From NCBI GenBank assembly GCA_020543525.1, contig JAHYIO010000003.1, forward strand, positions 1,922,001 to 1,986,000: DNA of 64,000 bases. The letters run 5' to 3'. Of this stretch, positions 45,283 to 57,001 are shown piece after piece (position 1 is the stretch's first letter; every line of letters starts with the position of its first letter). The stretch is from Coriolopsis trogii. Its lineage: Eukaryota > Basidiomycota > Agaricomycetes > Polyporales > Polyporaceae. A model generated the notes under the pieces. It ran no database searches and was not told where the DNA came from. It saw only the letters and a list, made by a program, of their open reading frames with translations. The position numbers and the translations under genes are program-made.

Positions 45283-47457
45283 CTCCAACGCGACGCACGC
45301 TTCGCGTTCGCGCAGCAGGTTAACTTACGCTGGTCGCGACAGGTACCTTTTGTCCGCGGACGCGAGAGTATTGGGAGGGGTCCCACTGGTCGTGAACGTT
45401 GTGACAATGAGATTGAGTGGTTGCGACGATGGATTGTTGATCGTTGAATGGCCGAGGCTGTCATAGACTGCTAGCCGACCGTCCAGGTGGGTTCGTTTCT
45501 TGACATCTGGTAGTGTTCGCAGGACCCTATTATGTAGACTCGCGCATCTCCGTGCGCCGTCGCGTGTGCGTTGCGCTACTGAGCAGGTGGCAGGTGCAAA
45601 GGAGATGAAGAACATGAAGAACATGAGTACAGTACATGCTCATACTCTCGGATCGGCCATGTACCTCGAAGAGGCGTAGCGGCACTGGCATACAGCCGGT
45701 GAATGCAACAGATCTGCATAGCTGGTACACATCCCCGTCGGTATCGGTCTTGTGCGCGAATGTTCGAGTGTCCGTGCGGGAGGAGAAGAAACAATGCATC
45801 TCGATATCGTCCGCACTTGCGGCGTGGGACGCTGTGGCAGGCAAGACTCACAGCGCGCGCCGGCTACAGCGCGGTCGAGCTTTGTTCCCGACCGTGACGT
45901 TGGCTTCCATGCGAAACTGCGCTTCTTCGAACGGGTTTCGAGAATCGAACCAGGCGTATGTTGTATAGTAGTACGTGTTTCGTGAGAGACGTCGGCGCGG
46001 ACGTTCTTCCACGCCCGCCGCCTTCGCTATACTAGGCATGTCGAGTTTTCTCAATCGTGCGTTCGTGTGAGCGTGCACAGACCTGCATTCTCGGTCGTCC
46101 TCAGATCTTCTGCCAGCTGGATGCCACAATCTGCGCTCTCTGGGGCTCCGGGCTGGCGCTGAGATGGATGGATTGCGAGCGTATAGCGGGGATAAGGCGA
46201 GCATTGTACAAACCGTAGGCTACGCACCGTGCCTCCGTCCTATCTGTCAAACTAAGACCCCCTCCTCCGTGCTTCAGGTTACGCTTCGCGAAACGAGTAG
46301 TGCGATCGCGAACGTTCATCTCGCACTTTGCAAAGCACGATTCCTGCTCGATCCGGTATGGGTTGAACCTCGCCTGGCCTTGCGTTCGGCGGTGCCGGTT
46401 AGCCCGAAAGTCCCTCGACTTGACGCTTTTGACGGGCGATGCGATGCATGACGGACCGTTGTGGCGCACTGTATATAAACCGTACCTCTGAAATGGAACT
46501 CCCGAAAATAAGCATATCCAGATATCATGCCTCTCGGCCCGCGCTTGCAACGAACATACTCGTCGGCCCCAAAAAGACATGTTCTCCCAAGTGAAGCATG
46601 TACTTACCTGTGTAAGACACGCACACAGCTCAATGCGACGGATGCACCGATAAGCCTCATGTACGATCCTTCTGCGTGCGCGGCACACGATCACGTAGCC
46701 TCGTTTCCAGGCGCTGGAGCATTGTGAGACAGTACAACATACCTGTCGAAATCGACGGAAAAATATCCAGAAACTTCAAAGGACTGAACAATAATATCCC
46801 GCGGCGCGCCATCAAACAACCTCGCGCTCGCACGCCGTTCATTTCAAACCTTTCTGAAACTTCTTGACGAGCCTGGCAAGTGAGGGAGCACCTGTACCAT
46901 TTCGAATCCATATGGCGTTATGGCATGCCGAGCTGCTGCAAAACCAAGACGTCGATCAACGTTTTGCGGCTCGACTCGGACGTGAGCGTTCAACGTTGTA
47001 ACTTTGTCGTGAGGTCCAAGCCCGTGCTCCGTGCGCGCCGAGAAAAACCAACCGCATGTGACCCGGACGCCGACGCACGCCGAGGTACTTTCGAGGATTG
47101 ACTTACTGGCGTGCCCTCAGCCCCAATGTTCGTGTCTGATATGACCTGGATATGACTAGGAGCCCGTCAGCGCTCCGTTGACAGTACCCAACGTCAGTCG
47201 ACAGACACGCCACGCCGTGTCTGATGGAGAGGTTCCTGAGCGTGAAGGATGCCCCGCCTGGGTACCTCATGTTACCTGTGTCACCGTGCAGATGAGACGC
47301 ATGTTCCCATATGATGAGCATAGGAGTGTCTGATCAATCGCGCAGGAGGCTACCGCCGGCGATGGGTCCATGATAACTTGAGATGCAGATGAAAGCAATA
47401 ATCAACAGAAAGCACATGATTGGCCGTCTATATGCAGATGTGTCAAGTCGCAAATTG
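43820..47457. other. 3.6 kb without a recognisable gene
   Basis: The longest gene-free stretch here. Open frames (for example 46101-46694, -) lack motifs and splice logic. The only marked sequence feature is a run of 29 G at 45251-45279. I looked for tRNA boxes, snRNA cores and 5S-like sequence and saw none. Confidence 0.45.
45251..45279 (+). repeat. homopolymer of 29 G
   Basis: An uninterrupted run of G flanked by GGTC and CAGC. It is intergenic by my models. Length may be inexact because assemblies and base callers often mis-size such runs. Confidence 0.9.
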
Positions 47458-50229
47458 CTAATCACTGAGGATGGCCTGCACCACGTTCGCGACGCGGAGC
47501 TGTCTGAGATCTGTGTACGTCTACGCGACAGGAAACACATCAACATTGCAGTCAAAGGGCGCAGAGGCTCGTGATGCACTTACCTGCCCGCATCCAACGA
47601 ACACAATAGGTTGCCCGGTTACGTAAGTCATGGAGAGTGCAGCGCCAACCTGCACGTAACAGACGCAGCGTCAGTTCCAATATCCGGAACGATTGCATAT
47701 CTCAGATGTTGCACGTCGACGCATCGTCCGCGAGGCAACACTGACCTTGTCATCAACAGTGTCCCATTTGGTGACGAGCATGCCATCGATCCCACGTTCC
47801 TGACCGCCAGACGCGGCGGAGAAGTCGCGCAGCGCGCGGTCAAACTTGGTAAGCTGGTCGACCGCCTCGTTTCCCACCAACGCCTCGCCCACAAATATGA
47901 TCTTGTCCGGGTTGTTCGTCGCGACAAGCTGCGGAACACAAAAACATCCGTGTTGTCAGTATGCCTTCTCTACCTCCATGAAGCACGCATATAGGGAGAC
48001 AGCGTGGGACGGGTCGCACCTTCGCAAGCGCGCGCATGAGTGGCTGTATGGTTCAGAACAATCAGCCGTCTCTTATATTGATGTAGTCATTATGCCGTCA
48101 GCGTACCTCGTTATCTTGCATACGTCCGGCAGTGTCAATGAGGACCACATCGAAGTCATTGTCGCGAGCTGCATAGGAAACAATGAGCATGACTCCAGTA
48201 AAGATTGATATATCATACCGTAGCTGATCGCTTCTTTCGCAATTCCTGCGGCATCCTTCCCATACCCTCGTTCATACAGCTCGACACGCCCTTTGCTGTT
48301 CGTCGCTCCGTCGACACCGAGCATACCGAGGTTGCGCACATGTACCCGGAGCTGCTCCACGGCACCGCTCCTGGAGATAGAAGTCAGACCTTCGTTCATG
48401 TGAAGTATGCACACATATACCCACCGGAATGTGTCGCACGCTGCGATGAGCACCCGGAAACCGTTTTGAATGAGCCAGAAGCAGACTTTGGACAGGTTCG
48501 TACTCTTGCCAACGCCATTCACGCCGACAAAGGTGATACTGTATGGCATGCGCTGTTGCGTTGCTGCTACGGGCGTGGACAACTTTGTCCTAATGGATAG
48601 CAGAAGGTCGGTAGATGTCTTGGGCGTGAGTATGCGCGTAATGGAGTTCCCGAGCGCTTGGCGTACAGCCGAGGTTGTGGCTAACGTCACTTCAACACAC
48701 TGGCCATAACGGGAGAAAAAAGCAGCGCGTACTCTGAAAACCTCCGACTTTCTTGCCAATCAGGCTCTGGCCGACGTCTTCACAAATTTTATCCGAGATT
48801 TCTTTGGCAACGTTTTTCTTCATGAGATGCTGCTTCATGGCTTCAAGAACAGGTTTCAGGTCTGCTTCAGTGAGGACCTTGGAACCGGTCAAACGGGCAA
48901 ATATCGAGCCAAGCGCGCCCAATGAGCCGGACGTAGACTTGGTTTCTTGACCACCCTTCTTGAGGACTTCCGCAATGACATCGTCTGCACTCTTGTCGCC
49001 TCGTGTGGAGAACTCCCAATCCTTCACCTCATACAGACCATCCTGGGTGCGCGTACCCAGCGAGCCGTTGTCCACAAGAGCAGATAGATCAAGAGTACTG
49101 AGGTGTCCGTCAGACGCAGAACTGTCGTAGCTGTAATCTAGCGAGGCCATGTCGGACTCAGTGGGCGCCTCATCACCCCACTTGCGTTGCGTCTTTGCTC
49201 GGGACTTGCGTTTCGACATGGTCGGGGTCTCGGAGCTGTGCCCGAGGCAAGGTTCACCTGAGAAGGAAAGCGATATACGAAGTTGGGTACGCACTCGGAT
49301 CCGGGAAGACTTTCTCTTCCACTTCCAACATCCGAACGACCCCGTCCACGCCGACCCGCTTGACCGCCCCGACCACGGAGCCTGTTTTTGAGGGCCTGCA
49401 CGTTTCGCGCAATCTGTTCTTCATCTTGGACGTCCGCACCAGATGCCGAAGGAACTGATCGAGATTGTGAGCGGACTGTAGAGGCTTTCACAAATGAGGA
49501 GCCCATCCATGGACTCACCAGTACTGCTGTCTTCGGCAGGCGGACTCACATCGATCAGGGGCCGTGCGGAATGTGCGACACGGCTGCGCCTTTCCTATTC
49601 ACTCCGTCAATGCTGGCACTTTGGGAATTGCGAACATACTAACTTGGGCTGCTTTGTCCTCGAGGCCCCGGAGTAGCTTGTCGAAGACCACGTCCCAGCC
49701 GTCAAATGCATTCTGAAAGCTCCATGACGTCGAAGTATCTACGGAAGAAGACAACTTGGCGGTGTTGGTGACATGGAGTGAAGCAACGAAAGTAGTGAGG
49801 AAGGGCTGGAAGAGTTTGATGAACAGAGTCTTGAGGGCAAGGAGGAGCTCATCGACGTATGTGAGTTGCAGTATGCGCTGGTACGCAACCTACGGCCCGG
49901 GGTGGAAAAGGGTTGAGACGCGACTGGGGTTTGGGACGGGAAGCATATGGCACGCACGACGAATATGAGCTCGAGATCATTAACGAACGTCCATTTGACC
50001 GCGTACCCATCCTTCTCGTACTTTCCATCAGATCCGCGTCCCTCAATTAGTGCTTCGCGGACGAGGGAATTGACGGGAGATGTAGAGGATGCTGCGGTAT
50101 GGGATGCTGCAGGAGTGAAGGAGCGCGACCAGAGAACGACGCCGCCTGCACGGAGCCGTTCGCTGTGAGCTTCTCTGCAAACACAGAGGAAAACATACCT
50201 TTGTGAGAAATCGAGCAGTGGTCGAGCAT
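47458..50229 (-). CDS. signal recognition particle receptor subunit alpha
   Basis: ER-membrane docking GTPase for SRP (yeast Srp101, FtsY-like). The N-terminal SRX domain begins MLDHCSISHKGGVVLWSRSF and continues KWTFVNDLELIFVVAYQRIL and YVDELLLALKTLFIKLF. A charged linker follows (MSKRKSRAKTQRKWGDEA, LDYSYDSSASDG). The NG domain has DLKPVLEAMKQHLMKKNVAK and ICEDVGQSLIGKK. The GTPase core reads ITFVGVNGVGKSTNLSKVCF (G1), ACDTFRSGAVEQL (G2; Ser where Ala is usual), LIDTAGRMQDNEPLMRALA (G3), VTKWDTVDDKVGAALSM (G4) and VFVGCGQTYTDLRQL (G5). It ends VQAILSD. The junction joining SLIGKK to CVEVTLATTS (about 48715-48760) is less certain. Divergent from Argonaute. Confidence 0.92.
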
Positions 50230-50560
50230 CGTGGCCGGAGAGGAAGAAGGAAGGAGAGAGAGAATGGCAGGGTCGAGTGACGGTCGCTCTCCACTGCCCG
50301 ACGCCCTGTTGGCGCCCAAGATGGATCTGTGCCTCGACACAGAAACGAGCCATACTTGCCGCCTTCGGAAGCAGTTCGGACACCGCGACGCGCCCTCCGA
50401 GTGACTAGTACCAGCCTGCACTCCATCCCATCCAGATACAGCACCAGCAGTGTTTTCCCCATGTCGTGGATCAGCGTATATAAGCCTGGGTCCTACGCCC
50501 TACACCCCATTCTCCCCTCCGCTAGTTATTCACTCAGTCCCCACCCCCGTGTCCTCGACA
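50230..50560. promoter_or_regulatory. divergent promoter region SRP receptor / Argonaute
   Basis: A 331-base spacer separates the two starts. A TATA box serves the Argonaute side; the SRP receptor side has none. Confidence 0.55.
50477..50483 (+). promoter_or_regulatory. TATA-like element of the Argonaute gene
   Basis: TATATAA in GCGTATATAAGCC, 84 bases before the ATG at 50561, followed by a CT-rich stretch. Confidence 0.6.
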
Positions 50561-53500
50561 ATGCCTCGCCGCCCTGTGCAGATAGTCACCAACTCATTTG
50601 AGATCAGGGGCCTTCCCAGGGCGCCCTACTTTCATTTTGACAGTAAGTGGGCCTCTGGGTCCGCAGATCCACCACGCTGACTAGTTCGCCGCAGTTGGTA
50701 TTGCTGCTTCCCCAGATTAGCCTCGTCATACGTAACTCATCCCGGGACACACAGTGATCGAGCCCGAGAGCAAGATCAAAAGTCGTAACTTTGAAATCGT
50801 TGCGCAACTTGTTGCGGATAACGCACAGACCTTCAATCCTCGCCCAATCTACGATGGAAAGAAGAATCTGTTCTCTCTCCGAGAGTTTCCTAGCGGGACC
50901 GTGAGTTCGTCCCTTGCGCTCACACAGATCTCTCTCGATCAACGATCCCTACAGTACATGGTTTATATGGGACGCGACAAGACCAAGGCTACACATCAAG
51001 TAACCATCAAGCGAGTCAGCATTATCAACCCAGTGTAAGTACCCTGACTTGTCAGTCTTTAAGCAATCTTGCTCATACTTGATAACATAGTGATGTACAG
51101 AAGCTGACCCGTCGGCTACAACATGGCGATTCCCTAAACGCGATGTCGCTCAACCTCTTCCAGCTGATGGTTCGTCAAGCACCGAACATGACTCACGGCT
51201 TCCCCGCAGACGCCAGGTCGTTCTATGTTGCGATGAATTCCCGGGACCTCCGGAATGGTCTCTCGGCGTGGCGCGGTTTCTTCCAGTATATTGCGCCTTG
51301 CTCCCCCTCATTGCTGACACTGATATATACGCTGCGCAGGAGCATCCGGCCGACGTTGGGTCGCGTCGTCCTCAACATCGACGTTTCGCATGCTGCGGTG
51401 TAAGCACTGACACATTTATTGTACATACATCGGTCCTCCCTGATGACACCGTAGCTATACCCCGGGACCGCTCATAAATACCATGATGCAATTCCTGAAC
51501 ACGAGAGACGTTCGGTCTCTCCAGAACCCCTCGCGGCCGGACTTCGCGAGGCTCAAGACGTTCCTGAAGGGTCTCCGCATCAAGGTCAACGTTTCCAACA
51601 TGAGGCCGAAGCCAATCCAAGACCTCGTAGAGAACGCTGGTGACTATGAATTCGACAGAGACGGTGAACGATTGACAGTCCGCGTACGGCCCTCTTGATG
51701 TGATTCGTATTTTGTACCATTTGACACGTCTCCACAGGCCCATTTTGAGTCCAAATACAACAAGCGTGTTCATTACCCCCATATACTCGGCGTCAGGGTG
51801 GGCAAGACCGCTGTCATACCGGCCGAGTTTTGCGAGGTCGTCCCCGGACAAGTCTACCGCAAGAAGCTCGGACCCGAAGTCCAGAAACAATTCCTGGAAT
51901 TCGCCACTCAGAAGCCGCACATCCGTATGAACGAGATCAACGGCGCAATCAAGGGTGGCGTAAGTAGCCGAAATCCTTGTGACGAGCGATTTGGTCTCAC
52001 GCGCTGGCAGCTCTTTGCATACGAGGAGTCAGACTTCCTGAAGGATGCTGGGATGACTGTGGGCGATACGCCCATCACCATTTCGGGTGATCTCATGAGT
52101 CCCCCTCCCATCAAATACGGCGGTAACGCAACAGTGGTCAGTCCAGTAATTCTTGGGCCGACCCCGACACTCACAGTTTGACAGCATGTGGCAGACAAGG
52201 CAGGATCTTGGAACCTGGTCGGCAAGACGTTCCTGAAGCCCGCAGTGCTCAAGAATTGGGCCGTCGTCGTCTTTGGTAATCCTGAGGTGGGCCAGGTGCA
52301 AGCATTCGTCAGCAAGCTCGTGAACAATATGAAGAGGCTGGGTAAGTGTATATCGCTTCAGTGTGTGGGTCTATAGCTGACAGACGCCCAGGTATGAGTA
52401 TGTATCAGGGCGGAATACTATTCGTTCCGTTGTACCTAACATGAGTCTGTCCCCAGCTGTGCCTATCGTTCAACCTCACATTCAGTCAGGGCAACTTCAC
52501 AACCCTCTCAAGGTTGGACACTACCTTCTCACATCTGATGGCATTTATTAACAATCTGCGCTTGTAGGCTCTTGACGCAGCTGCCGATGCCATCATACAG
52601 CGATATCACGAACAATTCGGATCGCCTCAACTATTTCTAGTTATCCTCCCGCAGAACGCTGCAGACTGTCGTCGGGCTGTGAAGCATTGGGGTGATGTTG
52701 AGAAAGGCGTTGCCACGCAGTGTGTAGTACGTACCAGCCTTGGTCATTCATCTATCATTCGTCCATGCTCTGACAACGGCTCTAGCGAAGTCCCAAGTGG
52801 GGAACGAATGACCAGTATTGCAACAACGTTGCACTCAAGTGCGTTACCGCTGCCGCTTACGACTCCTCACTGGCTTGCCCGCCTGACCGCGTTATTGCAG
52901 GATCAATGCGCGTCTGGGCGGTACAAACTCTGCGATCGACAACGCTATTCTTTGCGATTCCATGGTGATCGGTTAGTGTTGGATGAACAAAATCTACCTT
53001 GAGGTGTCGACTGACATGTTTGCAGGTGCCGACGTTGGCCACCCGAGTCCCGGTGTGACCCACAGGCCCTCTGTCACCGGCCTAGTGGCTTCCGTCGACC
53101 CTCAAGCCGTCGTGATGACCTCGGCCGTCTCGATCCAGGAGCCGCGTGTGGAGATCATCCAGGACTTGAAGTCGATGGTCTCGGTACGCATACTCTCTTC
53201 AATGCTCGCTCCGCATTCTCACGGCTTTGTCGCAGTCCGCATTGATTGATTGGAAGCAATGGCGCGGAAAGAATGTACTACGGAACCCTCCGCCTCCGAA
53301 GAACATCATCTTCTTCCGGGATGGCGTTAGCGAGGGCGAGTTCTCCACGGTCGCTCAGGAGGAGGTCACCCAGATTGAGGGTCGGGACATTTCATACAAC
53401 CCAGTATTCAACGAGCTTCTAACTGCACACCAACAGAGGCGTTCCAAGTGAAAGGTATTCCCCGGCATATATGGCCAAAAATAGTATTCATCGTAGTTGG

Positions 53501-54342
53501 TAAACGGTATGAGCCCACTCGTTAGCGAGCCGTCATGATGCTGATTGACTTATATATGCATCTAGACACCACGTCCGCTTCTTCCCGCAGAAGTACGTCT
53601 CTGCTACAACTCAGTGGTAGTGGCTGGCGAAGTTGACATATACTTAGCCCCTCGGATGCTGACCGGTCAGGCAACTGCCCTGCCGGACTCCTCGTCGATA
53701 AGCAGATTACGAACCCGAACTACGAGGATTTCTACCTCCAGTCGCATGCCGGACTGCTCGGGAGTGAGTATCGCATATACATCGTCGCTAGCTTCGAAGG
53801 TAACCCGACTTGCTCGTGCAGCTAGTAGGCCCGCGCATTACATCATTATCAAGAACGATACGTCCATTAGTAAGGAGCAGTAAGTTGTCACATCTCCAAA
53901 ATGATGTTCGAACGTAGCAAACAGCCTTACCTGACGCCTATGTACCCATAGGATCCAGGAGCTATCTTTCCAACTCTGCCACACATATGCAAGCGCGACT
54001 CGTTCGGTGTCCATCCCCGCGCCAGTATATTGTAGGTACCGTCTCGTCGTACTCACTATGATATTCCGTCACTCACTCACCGACTACCCCATTGCATCTC
54101 ACACAGACGCCGATGTATGCGTCTCTATGCGCCGACGCTCAGAACACTACTAACCTCAAGTCTTGTTTCTTCTGACACAGAAAATCTGCTCGCGCCTCGA
54201 GTTCCACTGCAAGAACGGCGCGTCGCTCAGTGACACCGCCTCGAACGTCACCGGACAGACCGAGCCCCCCTTTGATCTAGCGGCCTGGAAGGAGCACTGC
54301 TTCAAGAACACGACGCTGGGCCGCTACAACTACTTCCTGTAG
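50561..54342 (+). CDS. Argonaute (PAZ-PIWI)
   Basis: RNA-guided silencing effector. It starts [20 protein letters not shown] without the long Gly/Arg-rich leader of many Argonautes. The N domain includes [20 protein letters not shown] and the linker-1 block [23 protein letters not shown] runs from about 51500 ([20 protein letters not shown], then [14 protein letters not shown]). MID has [24 protein letters not shown] and [23 protein letters not shown] has [12 protein letters not shown] (first Asp), [17 protein letters not shown] (second Asp), [14 protein letters not shown] and [16 protein letters not shown]. The catalytic His position reads YYAD, so Asp. About 18 introns, with a 6-base exon (52392-52397) and an 8-base exon (54107-54114). 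It ends GRYNYFL. Probably part of a nuclear or cytoplasmic RNAi pathway; Dicer and RdRP are not in the window. Confidence 0.95.
52392..52397 (+). other. 6-base internal exon of Argonaute
   Basis: GTATGA lies between CGCCCAG and GTATGT. It joins CTG G to CT GTG, giving LGMTVP in place of LAVP; LGM-x-[VI] is the usual sequence at this place in Argonautes. Skipping keeps the frame, so both forms are possible. Confidence 0.7.
54107..54114 (+). other. 8-base internal exon of Argonaute
   Basis: ACGCCGAT lies between CACACAG and GTATGC. It completes Y-Y-A-D ahead of KICSRLEFH, aligning with the YYAH-x8-H block at the end of PIWI. Skipping it would shift the frame, so it is required. Confidence 0.85.
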
Positions 54343-55325
54343 GCGCTCACAGGTGCGGCATGCGATTATTTGGGTACGCGGTCGCGGTGGGGAGACATGC
54401 GTTGGAAGACCTGGCCCCGGACAGTGTATGATCAATTTCCGCCTTCACCCGGATATCTGCATCTGTCAAGTCTTTCGCTGCGCTGTTGCCTGTACGTCTC
54501 CACGGCATCTTCGACATCATACCACGCACAGTACATATACCTGCTCTTTCCATTGATGTGCTGTTGCCGCAACGACTTATCCGGATCCTATTCACTGCTC
54601 GCCGTGCATCTCTCCCATCTCCATATCTGGCTGTGCCAACTTCTGTACGATCATGTTGAACGCACTTAGCATCTAAGTAGTATGTGTACATGGAGTCACT
54701 GGTCGCTCCTTCTGCATCGCCAATCATGTAACATGTATCAACTGCACCCTGATTCTCGCTGTCCGACCGCTGTCCGTCAATAGGTCTCTGTCAGAGAACT
54801 GAATTCGAACGAACAACCGAACTAGGAAGTAGTCGCGATTCCCTTGATTTGCTAAAGCCGATCACGCCCGGGGATTTACTCACAGAACGCCACAACGTCA
54901 ACGCCACAGCTGAACGTTCCGGACCGCCGACATCGAGCCCTGTCACTTTCGTCTGCGCTGCAAAGTCAACTGTGAGAGCCATCGGTCGAGGGCAGATGGA
55001 TGTGGTAAATGTACAACATGGTAGCATTAAATCATACAACCTACAAAGGTATCGGCCCACCATAGCAGAATTGCGAAAGGAGCGTATAAGTTAAGAGCTC
55101 GGGTTCACCGAACAGCGAGCGACGAGACGAAAAGACTGTAAGTTTCTGCATGTGGCGAGCATAGAAGCGGGATAGAATGGATGTGAAAGTAGAAATGAAT
55201 AAACAAGACAACTCTTGAGTCGAGTGAACGTGAATTGGCGTACGACTGAGGAATTTGAAACAACTCGACTGCACCTCTCCATCCCCTTCACAGCTCTGCG
55301 GCCTTCCTTCGCCGACAGTCCCGCT
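54343..55325. other. convergent intergenic region, no gene seen
   Basis: About 980 bases between the Argonaute stop and the stop of the minus-strand membrane protein. Small open frames only. Confidence 0.5.
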
Positions 55326-56498
55326 CTAATCCCTATACCCGCCCTCGACGTCCCGCCCGCCATACTTCTCCCGCATCGCCGCTGACGCGCTGACCTTCTC
55401 GAACACGGGGTCCCTATAGCTGCCCGGGGTGAACGCCGGCGGGAGCTCGTCGACCTCCAGCGAGCTCTGACGCACGAGCGGGACGAACCGTTCGCCGTGC
55501 GAGGGCGATGTCGGCATCATCTCGTCCTTCCCTGCGATGAGCGCGGGTGATGCGGAGCTGCTGCGCGCCATGTGCATGAACTCGGCCGACGGCGGGGGCT
55601 GGTGCCGCCTACGACGTCGGATGTAGAAGAAGGCAGCGATGGCGAGGGCGAGGAGGGCGAGGGCGGCGATGACACCGCCGACAATGGCGCCGGTGTGGGA
55701 GGGGTGCGACGAAGGCGCGGTGTTGGATGCTGGCTTGGGTGAGGTGCTGCCGGCGACGATGCCTATGGAACTCGTGGAACTCGTGGGAGGATTTGGCGTA
55801 CTTGAAGACAACATAGTAGAGACAGTTTCTGGCTGCTCAGAGCTTGACTCTACTGGTAACCGAGTTGACGAGAGTGTTGCTGCTGCAGTGTCGGTAGATG
55901 CGCTGAGAGGGGCTGTGACTGAATAAGAGTCCGAAGCTGGCGCCGGCTGGTTCTGGCGTGTCGGCGACTCTGCAAAGTGAAAGGAGATGAGTAATAGGTG
56001 CATGAAACTGCGCAAGGCAAACTAAGAGCCTTGCAGATGCAAGAAGTACGCACTGCCTAGCTCAGCCGTTGGAGCCGGAACTGGGGTGGAATTGCTCTCT
56101 GGAGGCAAATGACTAGCGGAGGGAGGAAACGATGGTGAGGATGGGGTATCCCGCGTTGTGGTCAGGGGGGGTGAGGGAGGCGCGCTCGTCGAGGAAGAGG
56201 GACTGGTAGGCTGAGGTGGCGAGAGGCCGAATGCGGACACCAAAGAAGAAACCTGTTGAGGAGAGCAAGAAATATGATAGTTGTCTCGGAGGTCATCCGA
56301 GACGCATTGATAGAATTCATCGCCTGTATGGTCCTGACAATCCTTGTATATTTGTTTGCCTATGTCCTTGTCCTTACGTTTGTGCAGGAAATGATCGCAG
56401 GTTTGGGGTCCCTATCCACACGAGTAAGCCAAGTCCATCGAGCAAGTAAGTAGGCGGGGCGGGCGCACGTCACGGGGCTGCTTGAGAGAGAAGGGCAT
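55326..56498 (-). CDS. Ser/Thr/Pro-rich single-pass membrane protein, 5' end uncertain
   Basis: Two exons are firm: 56054-56252 (VSSLVSAFGLSPPQPTSPSS..., very rich in Ser, Thr, Pro) and 55326-55969. The second has more Ser/Thr-rich sequence (SSTSSIGIVAGSTSPKPASN), then HTGAIVGGVIAALALLALAI, a membrane helix followed by the stop-transfer RRRRRHQPPPS. The cytoplasmic tail has GERFVPLVRQSSLEVDELPP and ends GGRDVEGGYRD. The pattern is that of wall-stress-sensor or mucin-like type I proteins with an O-glycosylated exterior. An upstream exon ending in SCTN at 56378 is likely. A first exon starting at 56498 would join in phase but gives no signal peptide, so the true N-terminus is open. Confidence 0.65.
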
Positions 56499-57001
56499 GT
56501 CGGACTTAGCCCAGCAGGCGAGGGAGAAATGACGGTGGAAGGAAGGGACAGGTCATTACGGGGGCAGGATGGGGATGGGAGTGGTATTAGTGGCTGTGGA
56601 CGAGCGACTACGGGCGAAGAAGGCTGCTTGTCGCAGACGAATGGGCGCGCAACAGCTTCGCGCCGAGCGAAGATGATGGACAGACATTTCCAGACACCGC
56701 GCATCCACCCACGCACAGCCTACCTCCCACCAGCCAGGCTAGTAGACGCGGCCAGTCAGGGCGAACGGAAAATAGACCTGGACAGGTATCGGCAGCTGAG
56801 GTATGTGTGCTCAACATGTCGGTGTGGCAAGTTGCAAGTTGGATATTACCTGGATAACATAGATGCTGACTCCGTCACGCTCTTCGACCGAGTGCAAACA
56901 CATTGGCGCTCATGCGTGCGACGACGTCATCGGGCCGTTTGCCCGTCCGGACGTGAGTTGGTCATCCCTCTCACCGCGAGTACTCACCGCATGTCTATGT
57001 A
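56499..57001. other. intergenic, no clear gene
   Basis: About 500 bases between the uncertain 5' end of the membrane protein and glyoxalase II. The open frame at 56360-56716 (-) may contribute 5' exons of the membrane protein. No other pattern. Confidence 0.4.

Noticed and set aside
45940..45965. Sequence resembling a tRNA B box on the minus strand (GGTTCGATTC)
   Set aside because: No matching A box or cloverleaf upstream.
46101..46694. 197-codon minus-strand open frame
   Set aside because: No motif or splice pattern; Arg/Cys-rich composition typical of spurious frames.
56256..56453. Plus-strand open frame with a strongly hydrophobic stretch, opposite the membrane-protein gene
   Set aside because: Most of it lies antisense to a well-supported minus-strand intron, and the hydrophobicity follows from the T-rich intron complement. 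No splice or family support.
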